A DNA stretch of 40,025 nucleotides from a virus. The DNA lies in the IMG/VR virus record IMGVR_UViG_3300032157_000366, positions 1-40,025 of that record; one strand, given 5' to 3'. The position numbers and the translations under genes are program-made. Shown piece after piece: positions 23,454 to 30,668 of this stretch; the first letter of the stretch is position 1, and every line of letters begins with the position of its first letter. Under the pieces are notes generated by a model. The model did no database searches, was not told the origin of the DNA, and was given only the letters and a program-made list of their open reading frames with translations.

Positions 23454-24789
23454 CTTTGTGCTCTCCGTATATTTTGGCCAGCTTGTTACTTATGCTTTCT
23501 GGCAAATTCGGCTTTGTGGGTGGCTCTGGAAGCGGCGTGTCTTCAATGTCTATCCCCGTTTGTTCCTTTACCCACTCAGTAGGTACGGTCTTGCCCGCTT
23601 GACTGAATATGAGGCATATATCGGCTACCTTTTTGTTGAAGTCTGCGGTTTTGTTCTTTATCTCCTCACGCTCTTCGTCGTTCTTTATCTTCCATTTGCA
23701 GAACTCAGGTATGGGGAATCCAAGATTTCTGAGCTTGGGAAGTAGATAGTTGTTTACAATGTACTCGGCGAATGTCTTGTCTGAGCTCTGTTTTGCCTTC
23801 AATGCTTTCTCCACCGGATTGTCATCACCTTGCGATGAACCGATCTTTCCCGGCACGCTGTCCATTGCGTCAGCATGGCCGAGAATGATCTTTGAAATCT
23901 TCGCCTCACACCTCTTCTCGAGGTTGGCGTAAGTTTGCCACCCGCTACCACTCTTCGAGGATTCAACGAATTCAATTTCGTCGTCCTTGTCGAGAATTCC
24001 ATAACCAGAAGAACCGAGCTGCTGGAGTGCTTCCTCCAGAAAATCTCTTTCCTTGTCATCCTTGTCCGTTTTTCCAACTCTCAGCGGCATACCATACACT
24101 TCGGCGAAAGTTGTGTTGAATCCTAGTATATTCCTGAGAATGATCTCATAGTTGGCCACACTGTACAGGTAGCCGAATCCGCACTTGCTTGATGCTGCCT
24201 CCGATGGAGTCGGAACCCACAAAGTCCAGTCTGACAGAGGCTTTTCAAGAAAGTTCCACCCGGACGGCATGTAAGGGAAAGACCCGACATAACAATTATC
24301 CGGACTTATATTCTCTCTCTTCACAAGCTGCACGTTTTCAAAGTCTCCGTTAACGATGTCTCCAAAGTTCAACAGAGTGTACCCGTATGCTTGTGCGTCC
24401 AAGATGTAGTTAAGTATGTCGTGAAACCAACGTTTGTCTTTAAGGAAAATAGTTGCATCTTCAATTGGATTGTCTTTGTCGTCCACAATCTCGAACTCTT
24501 TCAATAGCGTCAAGTCCTTCCTCTTCTGCATGCACGCGCCCACATGACCGTTCAGCCTTGTGTCTTGAAGCATTCGCATTACTTTAACTCGGAAGGGATA
24601 ATAAGGCTGCTCACATTCATCAATAGCTTGCCTCCACATGGAGGTATCGTGCTTCAATCGCGTGAGCTGGAAAGGAACAACGTAGCGATTCGTATTGACG
24701 CTCTTTTTAGTCCCGGCAATTTCTTTACCTGGAGCTTCTGTCTTTGCCCAGAGACCGAATCCTGTTAATGGGTTTCCTGTGAATGGCAT
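23446..24789 (-). CDS. Portal protein, DUF935/Mu gp29-like
   Basis: 447 residues. Features of the Mu gp29 family: AQAYGYTLLNFGDIVNGDFE region, MPLRVGKTDKDDKERDFLEE, ALQQLGSSGYGILDKDDEIE, FVESSKSGSGWQTYANLEKR, KISKIILGHADAMDSVPGK, and SSQGDDNPVEKALKAKQSSD. This is the dodecameric ring through which DNA is packaged and ejected. It follows the CBM-containing 338-residue gene and precedes the MuF gene, matching Mu-like order. Length is near the family norm. Confidence 0.85.
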   Translation of the reverse strand: MPFTGNPLTGFGLWAKTEAPGKEIAGTKKSVNTNRYVVPFQLTRLKHDTSMWRQAIDECEQPYYPFRVKVMRMLQDTRLNGHVGACMQKRKDLTLLKEFEIVDDKDNPIEDATIFLKDKRWFHDILNYILDAQAYGYTLLNFGDIVNGDFENVQLVKRENISPDNCYVGSFPYMPSGWNFLEKPLSDWTLWVPTPSEAASSKCGFGYLYSVANYEIILRNILGFNTTFAEVYGMPLRVGKTDKDDKERDFLEEALQQLGSSGYGILDKDDEIEFVESSKSGSGWQTYANLEKRCEAKISKIILGHADAMDSVPGKIGSSQGDDNPVEKALKAKQSSDKTFAEYIVNNYLLPKLRNLGFPIPEFCKWKIKNDEEREEIKNKTADFNKKVADICLIFSQAGKTVPTEWVKEQTGIDIEDTPLPEPPTKPNLPESISNKLAKIYGEHKDG

Positions 24790-25806
24790 TTAGTAGCTGT
24801 TAGTATTTTTCACTTCCGAGCCGAATCTTATTCTGCGTCCTTGAGCTGGCTGGCGATCTACAAGTGTCGCGGCGGTGATTGTTCCTTTGCGTATTCCATT
24901 GAGCCACTTTATTGCTGAGTCATATCGCTCGCAACGAAGAGGAGGAATGTTCCGGGGGCTGATACGCGAATGTAGGTGATATAAAGTTATATCCACCATA
25001 TTAGTGACCATGAGCTGAGATCGGTTGTCCCCATAAGTCCAGGCCACTCTCCTCCACTTTAGTATGTCGGAGTCAGGTGCTACGTTCTGGCTTCCGGTTA
25101 CCGATTCCCATATAGAACCGAGATAGTTCACTCGGTTATCTGCAACGTACACCGTGCTGGAATTATACGCTGCATAATCTGTGTTGATTGCAGTGGTGTA
25201 CAGGTTCTTTACCGAATACGCTGCCCCCTTCTTCCATTGAAAATGCCCCAACGTTGCATCTGGGAAAACATTTGAGAAAGGAACCCTGTATGTCTGCTCG
25301 AATTGTAGTGCTTGCTGGTGATCTATAACACCTGTGTCTGTAAGTGCTTCATAAATGTAATCATTCCAAAACACTTTATCCCCTCTGACATATACGGCCT
25401 TTACGTTGAACTCGTCGTATGGAAGAGCAATACAGTAAATGTCATACTGCGCCCCGAGTAGCTTCCATTTTGCAGCGTCGAATGATTCCCCTGCTATGAT
25501 CGCTGTTGTGCAGATATACACGTTTCCACTCTGAACCGCCATCGCTTTGAGCGCATACGTTGCAGTGTTAGAGTAAGCTGTAGCGTCAAGCTCTACACGA
25601 TACCGAGCCTTGTATGTGGTGTCCATTGAAAAAGTTCCCATGCCTAGGAACTCTTTGGCAACGTCGTATCGTTTGGTCAAGTACCCTGTTATATCCTCCT
25701 GCGATGTGAGCTCACAAGACACACGGAGAGAAGAGTCGGAACCAATTACCTGAGTAAGTTGATCGGCCTGAATTTGTTTGAGGTAATCTCTGTATCGGAG
25801 GTACAT
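24790..25806 (-). CDS. Unknown protein with repeated CBM-like modules, between tRNA and portal
   Basis: 338 residues. It contains two to three copies of a small aromatic module: AYSNTATYALKAMAVQSGNV (then YICTTAIIAGESFDAAKWK), a shorter one near VKAVYVRGDKVFWNDYIYEA, and AAYNSSTVYVADNRVNYLGS (then IWESVTGSQNVAPDSDILKW). This pattern occurs in carbohydrate-binding and receptor-binding proteins. The N-terminal residues MYLRYRDYLKQIQADQLTQV are helical, and a C-terminal basic stretch (DRQPAQGRRIRFGSEV) follows. A protein of this kind just before the portal is not standard. It may be a head fibre, an adaptor, or a neck decoration. Confidence 0.55.
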   Translation of the reverse strand: MYLRYRDYLKQIQADQLTQVIGSDSSLRVSCELTSQEDITGYLTKRYDVAKEFLGMGTFSMDTTYKARYRVELDATAYSNTATYALKAMAVQSGNVYICTTAIIAGESFDAAKWKLLGAQYDIYCIALPYDEFNVKAVYVRGDKVFWNDYIYEALTDTGVIDHQQALQFEQTYRVPFSNVFPDATLGHFQWKKGAAYSVKNLYTTAINTDYAAYNSSTVYVADNRVNYLGSIWESVTGSQNVAPDSDILKWRRVAWTYGDNRSQLMVTNMVDITLYHLHSRISPRNIPPLRCERYDSAIKWLNGIRKGTITAATLVDRQPAQGRRIRFGSEVKNTNSY

Positions 25807-25816
25807 GATTGTTTTT

Positions 25817-25892
25817 TGGTTGCGGGAGCTGGATTCGAACCAGCGATGTCCAGATTATGAGTCTGGCGATTTAACCTCTAATCTACCCCGCG
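25817..25892 (-). tRNA. tRNA-Met (CAT), initiator-like features
   Basis: The minus strand folds into a complete 76-base cloverleaf with CCA encoded at 25817-25819. The acceptor 5' strand is CGCGGGG; the 3' strand is TCCCGCA. The D stem is GATT/AATC, the anticodon stem CCAGA/TCTGG, the loop CTCATAA (anticodon CAT), and the T arm GCTGG TTCGAAT CCAGC. Base 1 is C and base 72 is A, an unpaired C1-A72 that marks bacterial initiator tRNA, and pair 11-24 is A-T as in E. coli tRNA-fMet. The three G-C pairs expected in the anticodon stem of an initiator are absent. Alternatives: elongator Met, or Ile2 if lysidine is added. Confidence 0.85.
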
Positions 25893-25895
25893 ACA

Positions 25896-25938
25896 CAAAT
25901 TTAACTCTGTTAGGAGGAAAGAAAAGGACGTGGGTTAA
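25896..25938 (-). promoter_or_regulatory. Phage late-type promoter P2 (TTAACCCAC-N26-TAAATTTG)
   Basis: GTTAACCCAC (box at 25930-25938, just after the terminase stop) then 26 bases, then TAAATTTG at 25896-25903. Three bases (TGT) separate the -7 box from the first base of the tRNA at 25892, the same gap as to the ATG at 7550 in P1. Transcription would therefore start at or near the mature tRNA 5' end, or drive the head genes beyond it. Confidence 0.75.
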
Positions 25939-25940
25939 CT

Positions 25941-27413
25941 TTAATACGAATGCTTGTGGACATTCTTCCCGGTTCTGATCTTAACCGACCTGTGACCTAA
26001 TTGGAATTCACTATACTCTCGGGAGAATGCAGAACAAAGGAAGTACCTGGACAAATCTATGAAGTGGCCGTATGGCTGGTACGCTACTCTAGTAACAGGG
26101 TCGGTGACGGTCTTCTTATCAATCTTTCCGTTTTTATCTTCCTTTGTGTTCTCATAATCTACAATAGCGGGCCTGCACTTTTTGTTAACCCTGAACTTGA
26201 GACCTATGTCCTCCTCCAGTATGGAGTTGAAGAAAGACATAGAAGTAAGTACAGAGGGATTTGATTTGTCTACCTTCCTTCGAACAACGTACCCGGCTGC
26301 TTTGAGTTCTATTTCAATGAGCCTGAACAGGTCGTGCCCCTTCTCCTGCTTAACGTCTTCCTTGTCGCTCGTAGCATCACCGTAGATGCAGATGGGAAAT
26401 GATTTGTCGTATCCCCATGCCATCAGCTTTCTTACGATCTCCCGGCACATTGATTTGACGGTATTGTCTGGGTTCTTCATTGCAAGGCAATCTACCAGAG
26501 TAACGTCAGTTTGATTGTCATCTACCTGGAAGAAACCACAAGGGAAGTACGGGTTTACGTTCTCATCGAATGAAAGATGCAGCGGAAGTTTAGGATTATA
26601 CCCATCTTCTGTGATATGATGCTCGCTTCTCCACTTTTTCAGTATCTCTCCACCGAAAACAGTCTTGCCCCATTCGCCCAGCACGTTCACCTTGTATGAA
26701 TTGTAATTCTTCGCCCTCAGTGCTTCATACGTGTCGATCAGGTTCTGATCTCTGAACCCATACTTACCATCAGGAGAACCAACTATCCAAAAGTTATCGT
26801 GATAAGTTGTCTTTATGAGTACTACCTTACCACACGTAGATATTCTGACGAAAGAGTTTTCAGAAGGCAGCTTCCATTTCGTGTCCTTGAATGTGTACTT
26901 ATCAACAAGATCTGTTTTAACCCAGCTGTTTTCATCAACTGGATTCCACGAAGCAAATATCTTCTGCCCAGCAATACCACGGAGCGCAAGGTCGAACTGT
27001 TCAAACTCTCCAGGGAGGAAGTGATTAAGCTCGTCGAGATATAGGTATTTGTACGATTCTATCCCTTTTGCCTTCTCTTCATCGTCCAGCCCCTTCATAA
27101 CAATCTCCGCATCGTTGGTTTTGAAAATGAAATCGAGCTTTATGAATGCCGGGTCGAGATACATTTTCTTCATTGCCAGCTCGAAAGACTTCTTGAGCGT
27201 AGTCTTTATGATCGTCGACTCCTTACGAAAGGATATTGAAGAGTGTTTGTGGACAACCGCCTCCTTTGAGAATTGCTGGCACACCGTAACGGTCTTTGAA
27301 GAGCTCTTGCCTCCGTAGATCAGAACTATCCGGATGGATGTGTCTCGAATAACATCATTGAGAATGAAGTAAAGGGGATTGAACCACTTCTTTGAGAATC
27401 TGACCGACCCCAT
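25941..27413 (-). CDS. terL: Terminase large subunit
   Basis: 490 residues. An ATPase Walker A-like loop lies at about 34-41 (GGKSSSKT), a Walker B at about 125-130 (YLYLDELNHF), and further ATPase elements in FASWNPVDENSWVKTDLVDK. The nuclease half starts around residue 240 (YKVNVLGEWGKTVFGGEIL) with an acidic CIYGDATSDKEDVKQEKG segment that probably supplies metal ligands. It drives DNA packaging into the prohead. It follows the small subunit with no gap and is followed by P2 and the tRNA. The shape fits the PBSX/Mu-type terminase families. Family assignment is by motif pattern. Confidence 0.88.
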   Translation of the reverse strand: MGSVRFSKKWFNPLYFILNDVIRDTSIRIVLIYGGKSSSKTVTVCQQFSKEAVVHKHSSISFRKESTIIKTTLKKSFELAMKKMYLDPAFIKLDFIFKTNDAEIVMKGLDDEEKAKGIESYKYLYLDELNHFLPGEFEQFDLALRGIAGQKIFASWNPVDENSWVKTDLVDKYTFKDTKWKLPSENSFVRISTCGKVVLIKTTYHDNFWIVGSPDGKYGFRDQNLIDTYEALRAKNYNSYKVNVLGEWGKTVFGGEILKKWRSEHHITEDGYNPKLPLHLSFDENVNPYFPCGFFQVDDNQTDVTLVDCLAMKNPDNTVKSMCREIVRKLMAWGYDKSFPICIYGDATSDKEDVKQEKGHDLFRLIEIELKAAGYVVRRKVDKSNPSVLTSMSFFNSILEEDIGLKFRVNKKCRPAIVDYENTKEDKNGKIDKKTVTDPVTRVAYQPYGHFIDLSRYFLCSAFSREYSEFQLGHRSVKIRTGKNVHKHSY

Positions 27414-27812
27414 TTATTCCTCATATTTCTCCTCGGCTAAATCCTTTCCGAGTTTGGTGACTTGTATGTGTACCTTGTCGGTAATACGCGCTCTGAGCTT
27501 GTTGTACTCTCGTATTGCGGCCATCTTTGCTCCCAGGTCGCTGTTTTGGGTGATTGTTAAGAGTAGCTGCTTATCCACAAACTGATCGTTCAACCCCTCA
27601 GTATCAAGCAAGGAGTTTATTTGCTTCAAAATGTCAACATTGGTCAACAGGCGATGAGCACACGTACGAGCCGAATGGTAAGCCCCGCTCTTCTTGATGT
27701 CAATACCATAAGCCTCTACGTATGCAGCCACTCCGTTACCAAAGAACTCCTCGGTTACGTAGAGCTGGCAGAATCTAAGTTGCTTAGGGTTAAGCTCATT
27801 TTTGGTTTCCAT
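27414..27812 (-). CDS. terS: Terminase small subunit
   Basis: 132 residues with the Terminase_2-type pattern: NPKQLRFCQLYVTEEFFGNG, VAAYVEAYGIDIKKSGAYHS, ARTCAHRLLTNVDILKQINS, and a C-terminal helical part (AAIREYNKLRARITDKVHIQ). It binds DNA at the packaging site and delivers it to the large subunit, whose gene starts the next base after the stop. The upstream 71-residue gene overlaps its first 58 bases. Confidence 0.85.
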   Translation of the reverse strand: METKNELNPKQLRFCQLYVTEEFFGNGVAAYVEAYGIDIKKSGAYHSARTCAHRLLTNVDILKQINSLLDTEGLNDQFVDKQLLLTITQNSDLGAKMAAIREYNKLRARITDKVHIQVTKLGKDLAEEKYEE

Positions 27813-27970
27813 TGGATGTAATATAACTCTGCGTCTGTAAAGGATTTTCTTATCTCAAAATCAAAAGGATTAAATGTTTCATCGCACTTTATGATTGCTG
27901 TCAATAATTCAGTAACTGAGAATCTTCCATCTACCAGAAAATCATTTGGATTAAACAGTGATGATTTCAT
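27755..27970 (-). CDS. Small acidic hypothetical protein upstream of terminase
   Basis: 71 residues overlapping the terminase small-subunit start by 58 bases in another frame, and joined to the upstream gene by an ATGA overlap at its start. Sequence: MKSSLFNPNDFLVDGRFSVT, then amphipathic with EIRKSFTDAELYYIQWK. The strong coupling at the start supports translation. No family recognised. A regulator or packaging accessory is possible by position. Confidence 0.4.
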   Translation of the reverse strand: MKSSLFNPNDFLVDGRFSVTELLTAIIKCDETFNPFDFEIRKSFTDAELYYIQWKPKMSLTLSNLDSASST

Positions 27971-28221
27971 TTCTTGGGTTTGAATAGTGCCTTACTGAAA
28001 GAGCCGACTGTTATTTTTCTGCGGGCTCTTCGTATTTCCTTTCCACTTCTCTCGGCCCCGTTGGGGTGTTTGGTCAATACGATCTCCGTGATCTTTGGAG
28101 CAGGTGGTTCCGGAGTATGAATAAGGATTGTTTTTGTACCACAATCATGCGGGTACATCCTCTCTATTTCGGGATAAATTACCACTCCGCATTTATGGCA
28201 CGTTGTATAGCTCGAACTCAT
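27967..28221 (-). CDS. Zinc-ribbon-like small protein
   Basis: 84 residues with an N-terminal C-x2-C (TTCHKCGVVIYPEIERMYP) and a third Cys with a His (HDCGTKTILIH), suggesting a small metal-binding knuckle. A basic C-terminus (KEIRRARRKITVGSFSKALF) suits nucleic-acid binding. The start is joined by ATGA overlap to the 36-residue gene upstream. It could be a transcription or packaging accessory; it is in the first operon after P4. No direct evidence of function. Confidence 0.5.
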   Translation of the reverse strand: MSSSYTTCHKCGVVIYPEIERMYPHDCGTKTILIHTPEPPAPKITEIVLTKHPNGAERSGKEIRRARRKITVGSFSKALFKPKK

Positions 28222-28328
28222 AATGTTGTTCCCCAGAATAATGATTCCATTTGCCTTACGTACTCCAGGTGGCTTCTAATCACCGAGCGCAAGACAAACT
28301 CCTCTATTGTTATGTATTCAATTCTCAT
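28218..28328 (-). CDS. Very small coupled protein (36 residues)
   Basis: ATG at 28328 overlaps the end of the upstream gene by 11 bases, and the TGA at 28218-28220 overlaps the start of the next gene in an ATGA arrangement. The product starts MRIEYITIEEFVLRSVIRSH and ends in LFWGTTL: an amphipathic helix-like peptide with an aromatic end. The gapless packing on both sides supports real translation despite its size. Function unknown. Confidence 0.5.
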   Translation of the reverse strand: MRIEYITIEEFVLRSVIRSHLEYVRQMESLFWGTTL

Positions 28329-28542
28329 TTTTTGGTTTGAACCTTTTCAGGAACGCGTTTACCTGGCCGATGCTTTCAGCCCATTCGACGGGTGCGACTG
28401 GCTGGCCGTTCTTTTCTCTTTCCCGGAGATGCTCGAGGGTTCCCAGTATGTCAAGTGATTTTCTCAAATCCTGCTCTGCTATGTCGAGGGCGTTCATCAT
28501 TGCGATTGCTGACTGGGCTTTGCCGCGGTTCGCCAGAGGCAT
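28318..28542 (-). CDS. Small helical hypothetical protein, first gene after P4
   Basis: 74 residues from ATG 28542 (MPLANRGKAQSAIAMMNALD); the frame also reaches a GTG at 28578 four bases after the -7 box, which would add 12 residues and make an almost leaderless message. The product is mostly helical (IAEQDLRKSLDILGTLEHLR) with a C-terminal KRFKPKNEN. It is followed by coupled small genes and terminase. No family is recognised; a packaging or regulatory helper is an inference from position. Confidence 0.5.
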   Translation of the reverse strand: MPLANRGKAQSAIAMMNALDIAEQDLRKSLDILGTLEHLREREKNGQPVAPVEWAESIGQVNAFLKRFKPKNEN

Positions 28543-28582
28543 TTTTTCCCGGGAGGGAAGTATCCATACATGATTCACAGAA

Positions 28583-28625
28583 CAAAGGAATATATTTTTG
28601 TTTGCATTTTTTGATAGTGGGTTAA
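28583..28625 (-). promoter_or_regulatory. Phage late-type promoter P4 (TTAACCCAC-N26-TTCCTTTG)
   Basis: GTTAACCCAC (box at 28617-28625) then 26 bases, then TTCCTTTG at 28583-28590, a slightly relaxed -7 box. This is the first of the four sites in the reading direction and heads the packaging block. The intervening sequence is A-rich with no -33 TTTG. Confidence 0.7.
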
Positions 28626-28630
28626 CAAAA

Positions 28631-28849
28631 TCAATGATAGGTAACTACAGTTAATTTAACCGCTTCATAAGTAAATCCTTTCATCTTTAATTCATGTGGA
28701 CTTTGCCCCATTCCTGATTTGTACATCAGCTTCACAATACCCATGCAAGTTGGAATGTCTGGCGCGAGTGTTGTCAGCTGCGCACTTCCATCTGGTGCTG
28801 TAAGGCAGTAAAATTTTTCTTCAATAATTGGTTCGATAATTTTTGACAT
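28631..28849 (-). CDS. Small hypothetical protein before P4
   Basis: 72 residues from ATG 28849 (MSKIIEPIIEEKFYCLTAPD). The frame stays open 39 codons further to ATG 28966, which has a strong AGGAGGT ribosome site, but that extension would run through the hairpin terminator at 28883-28915. I prefer the short form. The protein has a central APDIPTCMGIVKLMYKSG segment and a C-terminal GFTYEAVKLTVVTYH. From memory similar small proteins occur in other Bacteroidota phages. Function unknown. Confidence 0.5.
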   Translation of the reverse strand: MSKIIEPIIEEKFYCLTAPDGSAQLTTLAPDIPTCMGIVKLMYKSGMGQSPHELKMKGFTYEAVKLTVVTYH

Positions 28850-28882
28850 GCTTTTTTTTGTTTTAAGTTTATATAGATGAAG

Positions 28883-28915
28883 AAAAACAGCGAGATTTTT
28901 AGCCCCGCTGTTTTT
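28883..28915 (-). terminator. Hairpin terminator, usable from both strands
   Basis: A perfect 10-bp inverted repeat (AAAAACAGCG ... CGCTGTTTTT) with a 13-base loop, ending in T5 on either strand. It lies after the NinG-like gene, closing the early/middle block. The bases from 28850 to 29034 hold this hairpin and no convincing gene other than the possible N-terminal extension from ATG 28966. A C-rich sequence could pair with the AGGAGGT before that ATG. Confidence 0.7.
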
Positions 28916-29034
28916 GTCTGTTTGCAATCTTACCGCTATGTCTTTATTCCCTCGCGGTTTGCTCATGCCAACCTCCTACAATCTAAATACTACCGGGGAG
29001 GAGATTGGTTAGAGAGAATGCACCCTCTTGACAT

Positions 29035-29469
29035 TTACCCAGACGGAGGCAAACGGCTTTCGCTTTTCTGAGAGAACCCCGAAATGAACTTGAGTTTGTT
29101 TTGTGCGATTAAACCTGTGAACTGTTCTATAAGTAGCTTATAGTCTTCATCCCTCATCTGGATGGTTTGGTGCTTGTCAATCTCCAGGGATTCAACGAAC
29201 TCTTCCCCGTTTTCCCTGATGAGGTTGGCTTTAAAAACATTATTCATCCCATCCTTCGCCCTGTTGCACAAAGGACATTGAGGCTTACATTGTCTTTCAT
29301 CCCACCGTAGAGCCGTGTACTTCCTTGAGATGAAGTGTCCACAATCCATGCGCTTCCAGTGTTCCCATTCCGGGCACGTGTAGCATTTTACTATTCCGAA
29401 CTCGTCAGCGTCCTTTGTGCGGATGTATTCCGAAAACTTATCGTCCAGTTTCTTTTGTAGGGGGTTCAT
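29035..29469 (-). CDS. NinG/Rap-like recombination protein
   Basis: 144 residues with the spaced Cys/His pattern of NinG: KCYTCPEWEHWKRMDCGHFI, then SRKYTALRWDERQCKPQCPL, then CNRAKDGMNN. In lambda NinG (Rap) is a structure-specific nuclease that aids Red-type recombination and Holliday junction handling. Together with the RusA and HNH genes nearby it makes a recombination set. Neighbouring small genes are on the same strand. Family assignment by motif spacing. Confidence 0.75.
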   Translation of the reverse strand: MNPLQKKLDDKFSEYIRTKDADEFGIVKCYTCPEWEHWKRMDCGHFISRKYTALRWDERQCKPQCPLCNRAKDGMNNVFKANLIRENGEEFVESLEIDKHQTIQMRDEDYKLLIEQFTGLIAQNKLKFISGFSQKSESRLPPSG

Positions 29470-29489
29470 AGTGTTTATTGTGTTGTTGT

Positions 29490-29804
29490 TTAGAATAAGT
29501 CGTAACGTCTCTTATTTTTCTTTTTAAAGACTTTTTTGATGCATGGCTTTAGCAGAGGGTAGATTATCCATACTGCAACTGTCAGCTCCGCGGTTGCCAG
29601 CGTTGCCGCTCCCACCTGGTAGATTGGTCTTTCGCACTTTACAGCTCCTATGTAAGACCCTGCGGACATGCCGCCAATCCATCCGAATAGAAATAACCGC
29701 TCGCTGACCTTCACCCCATATTCTTCTTTAGGGAGAAGTAGTATATTCTGCGAATGACAATAGCTAGAAACAGAGATAAGAAGGATAAGAATGATTGTTT
29801 TCAT
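29490..29804 (-). CDS. Small exported or membrane protein
   Basis: 104 residues with a signal-type N-terminus (MKTIILILLISVSSYCHSQ) and one or two further hydrophobic segments (about FLFGWIGGMSAGSYIGAV and LATAELTVAVWIIYPLL), ending in a very basic tail (KKVFKKKNKRRYDLF). The start overlaps the stop of the decayed zinc-ribbon gene (ATGA). An envelope-acting protein in an early/middle operon could exclude superinfecting phages, but this is a guess. Confidence 0.55.
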   Translation of the reverse strand: MKTIILILLISVSSYCHSQNILLLPKEEYGVKVSERLFLFGWIGGMSAGSYIGAVKCERPIYQVGAATLATAELTVAVWIIYPLLKPCIKKVFKKKNKRRYDLF

Positions 29805-30086
29805 TTTCGTTGTTGTTTAAGAAGTTGATAGCCTTTTGGAAAATTCTTTTCTGCTTTAAGGTTTTTGAAATATTCAGATTCGTCAAGGGTTAAGGATTGT
29901 CTCCTGTACTTTGTCCTTGCCGATGCGCTTTCGTAGTGATCGCATGAAGTGCATGTCTATCTTCGATAGTAAAGCACTTGTCCTGTTCGCTCGCTTTTCT
30001 TTGGATGGGTGTGAACCATTTCCAACCCACAATCCGGACAGGGGCTTTGTTAAAACACTGTTGTTCCTTTTTCTTGCCTTACTCAT
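29801..30086 (-). pseudogene. Decayed zinc-ribbon protein gene (frameshift plus amber stop)
   Basis: From ATG 30086 the frame reads MSKARKRNNSVLTKP; at a C4 run (30041-30044) removing one C continues in the next frame as PCPDCGLEMVHTHPKKSER, then TGQVLYYRR, an in-frame TAG at 29957-29959, then TCTSCDHYESASARTKYRRQ and a further soluble stretch to TGA at 29801. The restored product (about 94 residues) has C16-x2-C19 and C45-x2-C48, a classic zinc ribbon, and its stop overlaps the next ATG as ATGA. Two independent lesions argue for decay. An intact uninterrupted frame of 67 codons exists on the first half but is not protein-like. Confidence 0.7.
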
Positions 30087-30089
30087 GCC

Positions 30090-30668
30090 TCATAAAATAG
30101 TTAGCTGGTTGTCCGGTTGACTTCCTTTGAATCCAAAGTCTTTGTTTGTTTTGGCCCTGTGGTGTTTCCGGCACAATAGACGGTAGTTGGATAACCATGA
30201 AGCACCGCCTCCATGCTTCACTCCTATAATGTGATCGAGTTCAAGCCACTGTGTTTCGTCGCACTCGGAGCAATGATTCCCATAGTATATACTTATGTAT
30301 TTTCTGCCAACTCCGAAGTAATTATTTATTATACTCAATACATCCGACGCAAATCCATTACACACATCAGATGCCCATTTCCGAGTCTGGCAAGCTCCAG
30401 AATAAATCTCTTTAGGCTTCTTAAGACACCCGCACGCACACTTTCCCTCAACCTTAGGGAACAAATCATCCATTTGCAATCCAGCATGTCGCTTATAAGG
30501 GTCTAACCTGTGATGTATTTTATTATATAGTTTCGCGGGATTGAAAAACAGAACCCTGTCGACTATTTCGGCCCTCCGTTTATCCTTCATATACCACTCT
30601 GGCAACTGAATTGGCTTACGAGTGAGAGGGGCTCGACACTCCTTTGGCTGTATTTTTAAAAAGCTCAT
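30090..30668 (-). CDS. HNH endonuclease
   Basis: 192 residues. A Cys pair (GKCACGCL, about residue 77) and C-terminal C-x2-C (NHCSECDETQWLELDHIIG) with DH and RLLCRKHHRAKTN are the HNH core. The N-terminal half is basic and probably binds DNA (LTRKPIQLPEWYMKDKRRAE). It may be a homing-type or recombination nuclease, or assist packaging; the location near RusA and NinG favours DNA processing. The start overlaps the RusA stop by four bases. Confidence 0.75.
   Translation of the reverse strand: MSFLKIQPKECRAPLTRKPIQLPEWYMKDKRRAEIVDRVLFFNPAKLYNKIHHRLDPYKRHAGLQMDDLFPKVEGKCACGCLKKPKEIYSGACQTRKWASDVCNGFASDVLSIINNYFGVGRKYISIYYGNHCSECDETQWLELDHIIGVKHGGGASWLSNYRLLCRKHHRAKTNKDFGFKGSQPDNQLTIL

Noticed and set aside
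29957-29959. Amber codon reassignment (TAG as Gln) in this phage
   Set aside because: Other genes end in TAG right before the next start (for example 11586-11588 and 14088-14090). The zinc-ribbon gene also has a separate frameshift, so decay is simpler.
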